Below are positions 15,795-23,710 of a stretch of DNA of 64,000 bases, piece by piece. The notes under the pieces are model-generated. The model was not told the DNA's origin, did no database searches, and worked only from the letters and a program-made list of their open reading frames with translations. How positions within the stretch are numbered: the stretch's first letter is position 1; every line of letters starts with the position of its first letter. This stretch comes from Treponema sp. C6A8. GTDB taxonomy: Bacteria; Spirochaetota; Spirochaetia; Treponematales; Treponemataceae. The stretch covers positions 82,528-146,527 of the forward strand of contig NZ_JHVB01000009.1 of the NCBI RefSeq assembly GCF_000619925.1, read 5' to 3'. The translations under genes were made by a program, and so were the position numbers.

Positions 15795-16925
15795 TTACTT
15801 ACGTCGCTCAAAAGCAAGAGTATTTTCGCCCTCTTTTTCTATGATAATAAGAGGAACGCTAACTTCCTTATCGGTCAGGCCGCCACAAGCGCACATCTTT
15901 GACGGAGAATTTTCGTCCCAGATAAAGGCTTTATTACTTGTGGAAATGGCAATAAAATCACCAATTCCGGTAACGTTCTTATTAGGCTCTCCGTTACCGA
16001 AAAGATTTTTCTTTTCAATATCTTCCTTAGAATAAAGAATAAAATCGTTTCCGTATTTGTCTTCAAACTTCTGGCGGAAGGCATCCTTGCACTCAGGCTT
16101 TATATAAAAACTTACAGCGCGGCTTTCCATGGAAATCGGGAACTGCAGCATTTCTGCAATTTCGCTGTCTTTTGAAAGCATGATATTTTCAACATCCGAA
16201 ATTCCGTGGGTAGAAGTAATCAAAACAAGAGAATCATTAAGACTGTTGCAGAGAACTTCCATTTTTTCATTCAGGATTTTTATCAGCTGAGTATTATCAG
16301 GATGATAGGCGCCCTTTTCCCTCATTGTGCAGAAAGGCTCATCACAGTAGGCAAAAGTAAAACTCTTCCACTTAGACTGGCAGACACGCTTTACCCTCGC
16401 GCTGATGCTGTCTATTTTTGCAAAAGGATTTTTTCCCATCGGAGAAATGCGGTTTACCTGCACCCTTCCGATTTTCGCAAGCTTTTCATCAAGCTTTTCA
16501 TTTGGAAGATAATAGTCGGCAAGATAGAAGAAGCCTGCAGGTTCCGAAGAATCCTTAAGAGTGTTGTCAAAACAGTTTACGATTTTATATTCCTGGCGGA
16601 AGAACATTGTTTCACCAAGCCAGCCGTGTTCAATCGGCATCTGGGCAGTTTCAAATGAAGTAAGCCCCGGAGTTGTAGAAGACGGAAAAACTGAAGTAAT
16701 TCCTGCCTTAAGGTTGCGGCGTAAAAAATCATCGGGCTGAAGATGATGATTTAAAGCATCCATTCCAAGCCCGTCAAGAATTATTACGACCACGTTTTTG
16801 TAGTTTTTAGAAAGAACACGGTCTACAGCCGTCATTGTAGAATGCCCAGGCTTTAGACCATAATATTTCAGGATAGAATTAGAGAAGTTTACAATACAAT
16901 TGTTATAGTCTGGAGTTGTAATCAT
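15795..16925 (-). CDS. alkaline-phosphatase-superfamily protein (nucleotide pyrophosphatase/phosphodiesterase-like)
   Basis: A 376-residue protein whose N-terminal third has VVVIILDGLGMDALNHHL, a metal-binding Asp, and then FPSSTTPGLTSFETA, with the Thr nucleophile typical of type I phosphodiesterase/nucleotide pyrophosphatase folds. Later TSTHGISDVENIML supplies a His/Asp metal pair (the usual motif is DHG). No signal peptide is seen, so it is probably cytoplasmic. A TAGAAT box ends 6 bases before the ATG, with no ribosome-binding site. The substrate is unknown. Confidence 0.72.
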   Translation of the reverse strand: MITTPDYNNCIVNFSNSILKYYGLKPGHSTMTAVDRVLSKNYKNVVVIILDGLGMDALNHHLQPDDFLRRNLKAGITSVFPSSTTPGLTSFETAQMPIEHGWLGETMFFRQEYKIVNCFDNTLKDSSEPAGFFYLADYYLPNEKLDEKLAKIGRVQVNRISPMGKNPFAKIDSISARVKRVCQSKWKSFTFAYCDEPFCTMREKGAYHPDNTQLIKILNEKMEVLCNSLNDSLVLITSTHGISDVENIMLSKDSEIAEMLQFPISMESRAVSFYIKPECKDAFRQKFEDKYGNDFILYSKEDIEKKNLFGNGEPNKNVTGIGDFIAISTSNKAFIWDENSPSKMCACGGLTDKEVSVPLIIIEKEGENTLAFERRK

Positions 16926-16931
16926 TCTTTA

Positions 16932-16960
16932 ATTCTATCACTGGAATTCAAAATCTGCAA
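16932..16960 (-). promoter_or_regulatory. promoter with leaderless spacing
   Basis: Minus-strand TTGCAG (16955-16960), 17-base spacer, TAGAAT (16932-16937), then 6 bases to the ATG. Confidence 0.55.
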
Positions 16961-16969
16961 AAATATTTG

Positions 16970-18643
16970 CTAAAAGTTGAGGGCGCTTACCACAGCGGCA
17001 ATACCGGCGCGGCCAACGTTAGAGCTCTTTCCTACACCCCATACCTGATTTCCGTCTTCCTTGGTAATCTGAACATAAGCAATAGCCTTTGTGTCAGAAC
17101 CTTTACCAATAGAATGCTCGTGGAAGCTTGTGATGTTGAAACGAGGGGCAGGAGTCTGCTTCATGGCATTTACAAAGGCATCAAGAGGTCCGTTTCCATT
17201 AGCAGCGATTGCATAATTTTTGCCTTCCCAGGCAACAGTTGCCATACATGCTACCTGTTCATGCTCGTTATCACCGCGTTCACCTTCAATATGACGTTCT
17301 GAGATTTCGATAACGTTGAGAGGTGATTTTGTATTGAGCCAGCGGGCTGCAAACTCTGCGTAAAGTTCATCGGCCTTAAGTTCGCGCTGAGCCTTGTCTG
17401 CGGCAGTTTTGATAACTTCGCCGATTGCAGGGTGCATAGCCTTTGGCGCAACAATTCCAAAATCCTGTTCCAGAATGTAAGCAGCACCACCCTTTCCACT
17501 CTGACTGTTGATTCGGATAATACCTTCGTACTGGCGTCCGATGTCGTGCGGGTCAATAGGAAGATATGGAACATCCCAAACAGCATTGTCTTCCATCTTT
17601 GTGCGGGCAGCCATACCCTTGCGGATTGCATCCTGATGTGAACCAGAGAAAGCTGTAAATACAAGTTCACCGGCATAAGGAGTACGAGGGTGAATTGACA
17701 TGCCTGTCAGGCGCATATAGTCATTTGCAATGTGTTCGATATTGCTGAAGTCCAGCTGAGGATCAACACCCTGTGTGTACATGTTCAAGGCAACAGTTAC
17801 AATGTCCAGGTTTCCTGTGCGTTCACCGTTTCCAAAGAGACAGCCTTCCACGCGGTCAGCGCCGGCAAGAAGTCCAAGTTCACACTGAGCTACACCCTCG
17901 CCGCGGTCATTGTGGTTGTGAAGGGAAATAATGCAGGAGTTGCGGTCAGAAATCTTCTGGCAGAAGTATTCAATCTGGTCTGCAAACTGGTTAGGCAAAG
18001 CACATTCAACAGTTGTTGGCAGGTTCAAAATGATTTTATTTTCCGGACTTGCTCCCCATTCCTTCATTACAGCTTCGCACACTTCAACAGCGTAATCGAT
18101 TTCTGTGTTAGAAAAACTTTCCGGCGAGTATTCCAGACGGATATCTGTGTCGCCGGCATCTTTCAGGCAGTTTTTTACGCATTTTACGCCGTCAATTGCA
18201 ATCTGTTTGATTTCTTCTTTTGATTTATTAAAGGTGTACTTGCGCTGAGCCGGTGAAGTTGAATTATAAATATGGAAAATTGCCTTTTTTACGCCTTTAA
18301 GCGCTTCAAAAGTGCGGATTACAAGATGCTCGCGGGCCTGACAGAGAACCTGAAGGGTAACATCTTCCGGCACGTGATTTTCTTCGATAAGGCGGCGCAT
18401 AAAATTAAACTCAGTATCAGAAGCAGAAGGGAAACCAACTTCGATTTCCTTAAAGCCAAGTTTTACAAGAATGTCAAAAAATTCAAGTTTCTGTTCAACG
18501 CCCATAGGGTTAATTAGAGCCTGGTTTCCGTCACGCAAATCTACAGACACCCAGGTTGGAGCCTTTGTGATTGTCTTTGCAGGCCAGGTTCTGTTTGTGA
18601 TTGGAATCGGCTGGAATGGCTTGTACTTTTCAACATTTTTCAT
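16970..18643 (-). CDS. leuA: 2-isopropylmalate synthase
   Basis: First committed enzyme of leucine synthesis: condenses acetyl-CoA with 2-oxoisovalerate. Its 557 residues and opening (KYKPFQPIPITNRTWP) match the LeuA type 2 (fungal-like) branch. Catalytic features are VSVDLRDGNQALINPM, GFKEIEVGFPSASDTEF, ISLHNHNDRGEGVAQ and GNGERTGNLDIV. The C-terminal regulatory domain (VACMATVAWEGKNYAIAANG, GNGPLDAFVNA) is present, so leucine feedback is likely. The ATG has GAGG 7 bases upstream. The 5' region holds a leucine leader peptide and a terminator, indicating attenuation. No other leu or ilv gene is in the window. Confidence 0.95.
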   Translation of the reverse strand: MKNVEKYKPFQPIPITNRTWPAKTITKAPTWVSVDLRDGNQALINPMGVEQKLEFFDILVKLGFKEIEVGFPSASDTEFNFMRRLIEENHVPEDVTLQVLCQAREHLVIRTFEALKGVKKAIFHIYNSTSPAQRKYTFNKSKEEIKQIAIDGVKCVKNCLKDAGDTDIRLEYSPESFSNTEIDYAVEVCEAVMKEWGASPENKIILNLPTTVECALPNQFADQIEYFCQKISDRNSCIISLHNHNDRGEGVAQCELGLLAGADRVEGCLFGNGERTGNLDIVTVALNMYTQGVDPQLDFSNIEHIANDYMRLTGMSIHPRTPYAGELVFTAFSGSHQDAIRKGMAARTKMEDNAVWDVPYLPIDPHDIGRQYEGIIRINSQSGKGGAAYILEQDFGIVAPKAMHPAIGEVIKTAADKAQRELKADELYAEFAARWLNTKSPLNVIEISERHIEGERGDNEHEQVACMATVAWEGKNYAIAANGNGPLDAFVNAMKQTPAPRFNITSFHEHSIGKGSDTKAIAYVQITKEDGNQVWGVGKSSNVGRAGIAAVVSALNF

Positions 18644-18666
18644 AAAACACCTCGCAGTTTAGTTTG

Positions 18667-18699
18667 AAAAAAAAAAGACCCGTCGCAAGGACAGGTCTT
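18667..18699 (-). terminator. leu attenuator terminator
   Basis: On the minus strand, AAGACCTGTC-CTTGC-GACGGGTCTT (18675-18699), 10 bp with one G-T pair, followed by about ten T. It sits between the leucine leader peptide and leuA. Its 5' arm contains ACCTGTC, which can instead pair with GATAGGT at the leader stop codon. Confidence 0.88.
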
Positions 18700-18741
18700 T
18701 GTTATTTGCAATTTAATCTGAATATGAATAAATCACACCAC

Positions 18742-18798
18742 CTATCGCTTGCAGCAAAAAAGAGAAGATAGAGATAGTAGTAGCAATTTCTTATTCAT
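18742..18798 (-). CDS. leuL: leucine leader peptide of leuA
   Basis: An 18-residue ORF, MNKKLLLLSLSSLFCCKR. Six of the residues are Leu, with TTG followed by CTA CTA CTA in a row, then another CTA and a CTT. It starts 6 bases after a TATTCT -10 box, so it may be translated from a leaderless mRNA. The stop codon lies inside GATAGGT, the arm able to pair with the terminator 5' strand. Ribosome stalling at Leu codons would free GATAGGT and favour readthrough into leuA; reaching the stop would mask it and allow termination. The position (98 bases before leuA) and logic match known leu attenuators. Confidence 0.85.
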   Translation of the reverse strand: MNKKLLLLSLSSLFCCKR

Positions 18799-18804
18799 GG
18801 CTCA

Positions 18805-18833
18805 AGAATATGATATTTATAAGTTTATGTCAA
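18805..18833 (-). promoter_or_regulatory. leu operon promoter
   Basis: Minus-strand consensus TTGACA (18828-18833), 17-base spacer, TATTCT (18805-18810). The predicted +1 is the A of the leader peptide ATG at 18798. Confidence 0.78.
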
Positions 18834-18864
18834 TTGAAGTGGGACTAAAATCAGTAAAGTATTA

Positions 18865-19533
18865 CTAAATATGGAAGTTCAGTTTAAGCCCTACGCTTAT
18901 TATCATTCCCTGTGCACCCTCTCCGGCGAAAAGAGAGCCCAGCGGCAGATAAGTGTGGAATACAGGTCCCAGACGCAGATGAGGAACTAAATCATAAAGC
19001 CAGGAAGCGCCAAATGACAGATAGAGAAAGCGGGCATTATCCCAGAAGTACGAATTAATCTTATCCATATCAGAGCCGGCAGAACCAGTGTAGCCCGAAT
19101 CAGTTTCCTTTACGCCGCCCGCAAGAATTCCAAATCGCATCAAAAAGGCAAGCCCAGTAGAAAACTGAAAGCGTGATTTTTCGTTAGGGTAAAGAGAAAA
19201 AACAGCCGGGATATCCAGCAAAAGGCTTACGGTCTGCGAAGTGCGGTTTTCTATTTCAGCAGGAAGAGCCTGCCCGTCGTACCAGAGGTGATACATAGTA
19301 AAAAAGCTGAGTGTCGGCTGAAGGGCAATCTTTGTATAATTAGGCCAGAGAAAGCCGATGCTTATCGGGTAGATAACAGGACTCGGAGCGCTTACAAGAG
19401 AACTTTCCGGGTTAACGTAAACCGCAGGAGAAAACTCCGCCGTTAAATCAGCAGAAGAAAAAAAGCCTTCTGCATGAAGAGAAAAAAGCGAAAAAGATAA
19501 AACTGTCAGAATAAAAAGTTTTTTCAAATGCAC
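18865..19533 (-). CDS. putative outer-membrane or periplasmic protein, unknown
   Basis: Unrecognised. After a signal peptide (LFILTVLSFSLFSLHA) the 200-residue mature part alternates polar and hydrophobic residues in short stretches rich in Tyr, Phe and Gly (KIALQPTLSFFTMYHLWYDG, RFLYLSFGASWLYDL) and ends VGLKLNFHI, as beta-barrel proteins often do. A barrel is inference. The first codon is a GTG at 19531-19533; an in-frame TTG two codons later is an alternative. It is last in a three-gene minus-strand set with two lipoproteins, 9 bases after the preceding stop. Confidence 0.6.
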   Translation of the reverse strand: MHLKKLFILTVLSFSLFSLHAEGFFSSADLTAEFSPAVYVNPESSLVSAPSPVIYPISIGFLWPNYTKIALQPTLSFFTMYHLWYDGQALPAEIENRTSQTVSLLLDIPAVFSLYPNEKSRFQFSTGLAFLMRFGILAGGVKETDSGYTGSAGSDMDKINSYFWDNARFLYLSFGASWLYDLVPHLRLGPVFHTYLPLGSLFAGEGAQGMIISVGLKLNFHI

Positions 19534-19542
19534 CGCATTCTA

Positions 19543-20784
19543 TTATAACTTAGAATACAAACTTTTGTTCAAATTTATTTCAACAAATCCTGCGCGACCT
19601 GTTTTATAGAAGGAAGATTCTTCCCATGCCGCATACAAGGTTGTACCCGAAATTACAAAATCAGAGTAAACGTAATCCATAGGAAGCTTTGGAAGGCGGA
19701 TTGCAACAGGCTTTCCGCCACGAAGGATATGCTTGCCAGGAAGAGCCCCCTCTAAAAAGAGAGTTCCGTCCTCAAATAAAGCAGCGGACCAGGTCTGTGC
19801 GATAATGGCCGTTGCGTAAAGTTCCTTGCCGGCGCCAGCACTTCCTGCATTTCCCTCAGTGCCGCCTGCCCCTCCCGCAGGAGCCCAGCCCGTCTGTGCT
19901 ATGTTTTTATAATTTCTCCACGAAGAACCGCCCGAAGTTTTTACGTCAATTGAAAAATTAGTCTTCTTTGAAAAGCCAGCCAGCAGTTTTTTAATTCTCT
20001 CCGGCGCAAACTTATATTCCAGCTGCTCTTTTTTGGCGCGGAATTCGTCCTGTGAACTTTCCGTAACAGAAATATTTGAGTTGGCATTTACCGGGCTCAA
20101 AGTCAAAAGTGAAGGAACCGGCTTCCAGTTAATGTAGGTAAAATCAGTTTTTACGTCAGAAATGGTCTTAACGCAGCAGGTCCAGTTAATTCCGTCCCAG
20201 TAATAATCAATCACTTCAGAATTAGAAAGCTTTACCAGGTTATTGCAGTTGATAATTGGATATGAAATACGCGACTGAGGATCAAACTGAATCAAAAAAA
20301 GGTGCTGGGCATCTGCCGCAGAATATTTATAATCCTTAATCGTATCATTAAAAAAGGCGCTCTTAAAAACAGAAAAAATCGGAGTTTCATTCAAAAAAAT
20401 AAGGTTTCCAGCAGTACGGTCAGTAAAAATATTTTCATCCTTTGAAAGCTGCTTTTCTTCGCCATTAAAGCTGATGATTCCCAGGCGATTCACCACTGCA
20501 AAGGCCTTATTTTCCCCCTCGCTGGTTGCGCAGTTGGCGCTGGAAATACGCACAGCCTCGGTCCAGGGAGTAAGAGGACTAAAAGGAACATTCTGAATCT
20601 TATCAATCGGCTTATAATCGGTTCGCGTAAAATAATACCAGGTGTGGCTTCCGTTTTTTGCCTTCATGGAAAGTTCTGGAATCTGACTTTCATTTTCATA
20701 AGGGCTAACCTTTTCCTTACAGCCAAAAAATCCCAGAGAAAGAATTACAAAAGTGATGCAAATAAATTTAGTCCGAATGCTCAT
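19543..20784 (-). CDS. lipoprotein, unknown function
   Basis: Unrecognised 413-residue protein. The signal sequence ends in a lipobox-like LGFFGC, so the mature Cys is probably lipidated. The rest has many short beta-type segments (KAFAVVNRLGIISFNGE, NLIFLNETPIFSVFK, TIIAQTWSAALFEDGTLFLE), as in propeller-like or repeat proteins, and a Gly/Ala-rich loop near residue 310 (GGAGGTEGNAGSAGAG). It overlaps the upstream lipoprotein gene by 17 bases, so the two are co-translated. Confidence 0.65.
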   Translation of the reverse strand: MSIRTKFICITFVILSLGFFGCKEKVSPYENESQIPELSMKAKNGSHTWYYFTRTDYKPIDKIQNVPFSPLTPWTEAVRISSANCATSEGENKAFAVVNRLGIISFNGEEKQLSKDENIFTDRTAGNLIFLNETPIFSVFKSAFFNDTIKDYKYSAADAQHLFLIQFDPQSRISYPIINCNNLVKLSNSEVIDYYWDGINWTCCVKTISDVKTDFTYINWKPVPSLLTLSPVNANSNISVTESSQDEFRAKKEQLEYKFAPERIKKLLAGFSKKTNFSIDVKTSGGSSWRNYKNIAQTGWAPAGGAGGTEGNAGSAGAGKELYATAIIAQTWSAALFEDGTLFLEGALPGKHILRGGKPVAIRLPKLPMDYVYSDFVISGTTLYAAWEESSFYKTGRAGFVEINLNKSLYSKL

Positions 20785-21691
20785 AATCTTCTGTTAATAT
20801 CGGCAAGTAGGACAAGTCGGCTGAGACCTTTTTTGCAGTGCTTGCAGAAAGCGTAACTGCATAAGTATTTTCTACTATATAAGCTTGAGCAGTATTTTTT
20901 TTCAGTGTAAGAAGATGATATTTCTGAATGATTTGATTTTCAGGAAGAAAAGATGAAAGAAGGTTTTTATCTTGCTGCAGTCCCACCAGTTCCTCTTCTA
21001 CAGTAAAAACATAGGATGTATTCAAGTATCTGGATTCAAAAATCGCAGAGCTAAGCTTTTCCAAAAGAAGAGCGGAATCTATCTGCCAGGGATTATAAAA
21101 TTTAGGCTTTGACTCACCCTGGCTTTCAAAAGAAAGAATTGACTGCTCAATATTCTGATTAATTTTTTCCTGCATCTTTTTCCAGTTAAACTGCATCAAA
21201 AATCTTTTCAGTTCTTCAGAAGAGAGGCCGTTTTCTTTTCTATTCCTGATGATTTTCTGCATCGCATCTGCAGTAAAGCCCCCTTCCCAGGAAATCCGGC
21301 AGCACACTTTTCCCGAATAAAAATCTCCTCCTGCAAAATAGGGATAAAGCGCCCCCGCCGGCTTAAAAAAAGAAACTTCCCCGCCGTCACTAAGGCGAGT
21401 AAGGGGAAAAGCCGTAAGAGAAAAAGGTTCGTTTAACTTCAGGGTAAATGAAAAAGATTTTTCTTCACCAGCAAGAAAAAAGACCTTTTCAAAATCGGCA
21501 GAACGGGCGCAGATTTTCCAGCGGGAAAGTTGCGGCAATTCTGCCCCAGCCTTCCATTCAGGCAGAATAAATTCAACTTCTTCTTCATCAGAAATCAAAG
21601 AATTCTGACAGCCTGCAAAAGTTGCAGACAGCCCCGCAAAAAGCCAGCAGAAAGCAAAAATCCGCATCAAAGTATAAATAATTCTTTTCAT
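20768..21691 (-). CDS. lipoprotein, unknown function
   Basis: Unrecognised. I start it at the ATG at 21689-21691 (MKRIIYTLMRIFAFCWLF), which gives a clean signal peptide with lipobox TFAGC. A longer in-frame version begins 38 codons earlier but would place non-signal sequence in front. The mature protein of about 285 residues mixes beta segments with helical parts (MQKIIRNRKENGLSSEEL, MQEKINQNIEQSILSF). It heads the cassette of two lipoproteins and one possible barrel. No enzymatic motif is visible. Confidence 0.62.
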   Translation of the reverse strand: MKRIIYTLMRIFAFCWLFAGLSATFAGCQNSLISDEEEVEFILPEWKAGAELPQLSRWKICARSADFEKVFFLAGEEKSFSFTLKLNEPFSLTAFPLTRLSDGGEVSFFKPAGALYPYFAGGDFYSGKVCCRISWEGGFTADAMQKIIRNRKENGLSSEELKRFLMQFNWKKMQEKINQNIEQSILSFESQGESKPKFYNPWQIDSALLLEKLSSAIFESRYLNTSYVFTVEEELVGLQQDKNLLSSFLPENQIIQKYHLLTLKKNTAQAYIVENTYAVTLSASTAKKVSADLSYLPILTEDYEHSD

Positions 21692-21817
21692 ACTATAATA
21701 TATCCGCAGACAATAAAAATTCGGAAACAATAGAGAAAAAAAAATTGCAAAATTGCTATAATCACCGCGGAGTTTGTTTATAGTTATGGGAGCCTCGCCT
21801 GACATGTAGCAATTAAC

Positions 21818-21850
21818 GTATAAATATGATAAAATATTGCATATTTATAC
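21818..21850. promoter_or_regulatory. perfect palindrome upstream of hisG, candidate operator
   Basis: GTATAAATATG (21818-21828) and CATATTTATAC (21840-21850) form an 11-bp perfect inverted repeat with an 11-base spacer that contains TAAAAT. It ends 18 bases before the hisG ATG and overlaps the likely promoter, so it could be a repressor site. Confidence 0.6.
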
Positions 21851-21868
21851 AAAATTAAGGACATAGAT

Positions 21869-22741
21869 ATGGAAAAACTTAAAATCCTTCTTGCAAAGGG
21901 AAGAATCTACGAATCAGTTTACTCACTTTTGAGCGACGTAGGAATTTCAATTTACCTTCCTGACCGCACTTATTTTCCAATCACAAATCAGGATGACCTT
22001 GCTTTTCAGGTTGTAAAGCCTCAGATTACAAGTGCCCTTCTGGCTCAGAACAAGGCAGATGTAGGCTTCAGCGGAAAAGACTGGGTTTACGAAAACGGAG
22101 TTCAGGACGACGTTGTAGAAATCATGGATCTTGGCTTTGACCCTGTCCGCATCGTTGCCGCTATCCCTGACACAGTTGATTACGACAAGCTTCTTAAAGG
22201 TCACGTTACAATCGCAACCGAATATCAGGCCCTTACAAAGAAATACATCGAAGACAAAAAAATCGACGGAACAATTTTCCGCACCTGGGGAACCAGCGAA
22301 GGCTTTGTTCAGGATAACGACGAAGCTCTTGCCCAGATTCTTGTAGACAACACTTCAACAGGCTCAAGCCTGCGCGCAAACCGCCTCAAGATTGTAGACA
22401 CTCTGATGGAATCTTCTACCAGAATGTACGCTTCTAAAAAGGCAATGGAAGACCCGGAGAAAAAGCAGAAAATCATGGAGCTCAAAATGCTCTTTGAAAC
22501 CGTTTTGAACGCCCGCAACCGCGTAATGCTCGAAATGAACTGCTCAAACGAAGATTTTGACACCCTCATCAAGGGAATCCCTTCAATGAAGAGCCCAACC
22601 GTTTCTCCTCTTTTCGGCGGCAACGGTTACGCTATCAAAATCGCCGTTAAAAAAAGCGAAGTACCGACCCTTCTGCCAAAACTCCAGAAGCTCGGTGCCA
22701 CAGACATTGTAGAGTACGAACTTAGAAAGGTTATGTTGTAA
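21869..22741 (+). CDS. hisG: ATP phosphoribosyltransferase, long form
   Basis: First enzyme of histidine synthesis; joins PRPP to ATP. It starts MEKLKILLAKGRIYESVYSL and contains the PRPP-binding TLMESSTRMYASKKAM region. The C-terminal 75 residues (SPTVSPLFGGNGYAIKIAVK, then LQKLGATDIVEYELRKVML) are the HisG_C regulatory domain of the long form, which needs no HisZ and is normally inhibited by histidine. Its length of 290 is typical. AAGGA precedes the ATG. hisB lies 155 bases downstream, past an inserted palindromic element. Confidence 0.94.
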   Translation: MEKLKILLAKGRIYESVYSLLSDVGISIYLPDRTYFPITNQDDLAFQVVKPQITSALLAQNKADVGFSGKDWVYENGVQDDVVEIMDLGFDPVRIVAAIPDTVDYDKLLKGHVTIATEYQALTKKYIEDKKIDGTIFRTWGTSEGFVQDNDEALAQILVDNTSTGSSLRANRLKIVDTLMESSTRMYASKKAMEDPEKKQKIMELKMLFETVLNARNRVMLEMNCSNEDFDTLIKGIPSMKSPTVSPLFGGNGYAIKIAVKKSEVPTLLPKLQKLGATDIVEYELRKVML

Positions 22742-22886
22742 GAGGTTACAGGTTATAGGAGTGGAGGGGAAAGCCTTCCCCTGGGTTCAGCCCTGCGGTC
22801 TTCACCCACCCCTTCGCCTAGGGGGACGCAAAGCTTACCCCCTAAAACCCCTATCACCTATCACCTAGAACCTAGAACCTAAAACC
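22742..22886. repeat. multi-hairpin element with heptamer tandem repeats, inside hisG-hisB
   Basis: The left arm, just after the hisG stop, has AGGTTAC AGGTTAT AGGAGTG. The right arm (about 22849-22885) has five heptamers of form CCTAnnA: CCTATCA twice, CCTAGAA twice, CCTAAAA once. The arms are mostly complementary. Inside are hairpins GGGGAA-AGCC-TTCCCC and TAGGGGG ... CCCCCTA. No open frame is evident. Confidence 0.6.
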
Positions 22887-22896
22887 GGAGGTTAAT

Positions 22897-23508
22897 ATGC
22901 GAACTGCAACTATAACAAGAAAAACTGGCGAAACACAAATATCACTTACCCTGAACTTAGACGGCAGCGGTAAATGCGACGTAAAAAATCCAATCGGTTT
23001 TTTTGACCATATGCTTAAATCTTTCTGCAAGCACGGGCTTTTTGATTTGTCCGGCAGCATTTCTGGCGACCTTGAAGTTGACCAGCACCATACAATCGAA
23101 GATACAGGAATTGTTCTTGGTGAATGCTTTAAAAAGGCTCTGGGCGACTGCGCTGGCATTTTCCGCTCAGGATTTTTCATCTACCCTATGGACGAAAGTC
23201 TTGTTCAGGCAGCCGTAGACTTTGGCGGCCGTCCATACCTTGTAAATAACGCAAACCTCACAGGAATTCCTCTTGTTTCAGTTCAGAACGGCAAGGAAGG
23301 CACCTTCCAGACCGACTGCTTTGAAGACTTCTGGCAGGGCTTCGTAAACGCCGCTTGCTGCAACCTCCACATCGACGTAATCCGCGGCCGCAGCGACCAC
23401 CACAAAATTGAAGGCGCTTTTAAGGCAGTTTCCCGCGCCATCCGCGCCGCAGTAGAAATCGACGAGCGCCGCGGCGGAACAGTACCTAGTACGAAAGGCG
23501 TAATTTAG
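22897..23508 (+). CDS. hisB: imidazoleglycerol-phosphate dehydratase
   Basis: Monofunctional HisB of 203 residues, the sixth step of histidine synthesis. Its manganese-binding motifs are clear: GFFDHMLKSFCKHG, then DQHHTIEDTGIVLG, and RSDHHKIEGAFKAVSRAI near the C-terminus. Translation starts at an ATG with CGGAGG 6 bases upstream. It is probably co-transcribed with hisG despite the 155-base element between them. No other his genes follow. Confidence 0.95.
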   Translation: MRTATITRKTGETQISLTLNLDGSGKCDVKNPIGFFDHMLKSFCKHGLFDLSGSISGDLEVDQHHTIEDTGIVLGECFKKALGDCAGIFRSGFFIYPMDESLVQAAVDFGGRPYLVNNANLTGIPLVSVQNGKEGTFQTDCFEDFWQGFVNAACCNLHIDVIRGRSDHHKIEGAFKAVSRAIRAAVEIDERRGGTVPSTKGVI

Positions 23509-23539
23509 ATAAAATATTTTCATAATATATTACTTACAG

Positions 23540-23696
23540 GTAAAAAATGCTCCCGGTCAGTAAGTGAGGTTCAAAACCGCGCGATATCGCGCTACATGCT
23601 GTTTGTGGATAAGTAACTATAATAATTGCCGCTTTCGCGGCACTCCACAAACAGAATGTTTTTGCCCCTCGCTTCCTTCCCTCGCGCATTTTTTAC
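23540..23696 (+). repeat. R1 palindromic repeat, copy B
   Basis: Outermost arms GTAAAAAATGC (23540-23550) and GCATTTTTTAC (23686-23696) pair perfectly. A second, imperfect arm pair follows (GTAAGTGAGG with CCTCGCTTCC). Then come CAAAA, the one-sided ACCGCGCGATATCGCGCTA, and inner arms CATGCTGTTTGTGG (23595-23608) and CCACAAACAGAATG (23645-23658) with the constant G-A mismatch. AACTAT and the hairpin TGCCGC-TTTC-GCGGCA lie inside. It lies between two plus-strand genes. Confidence 0.85.
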
Positions 23697-23710
23697 AGGG
23701 AGTGTTACCA

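Noticed and set aside
18640..18800. T-box riboswitch upstream of leuA
   Set aside because: No T-box consensus or specifier stem is seen; the leader peptide with Leu codons explains the region better.
23564..23710. N-terminal extension of the SGNH hydrolase
   Set aside because: It would translate through the R1 palindrome. The ATG at 23711 has a ribosome-binding site and fits the family start.
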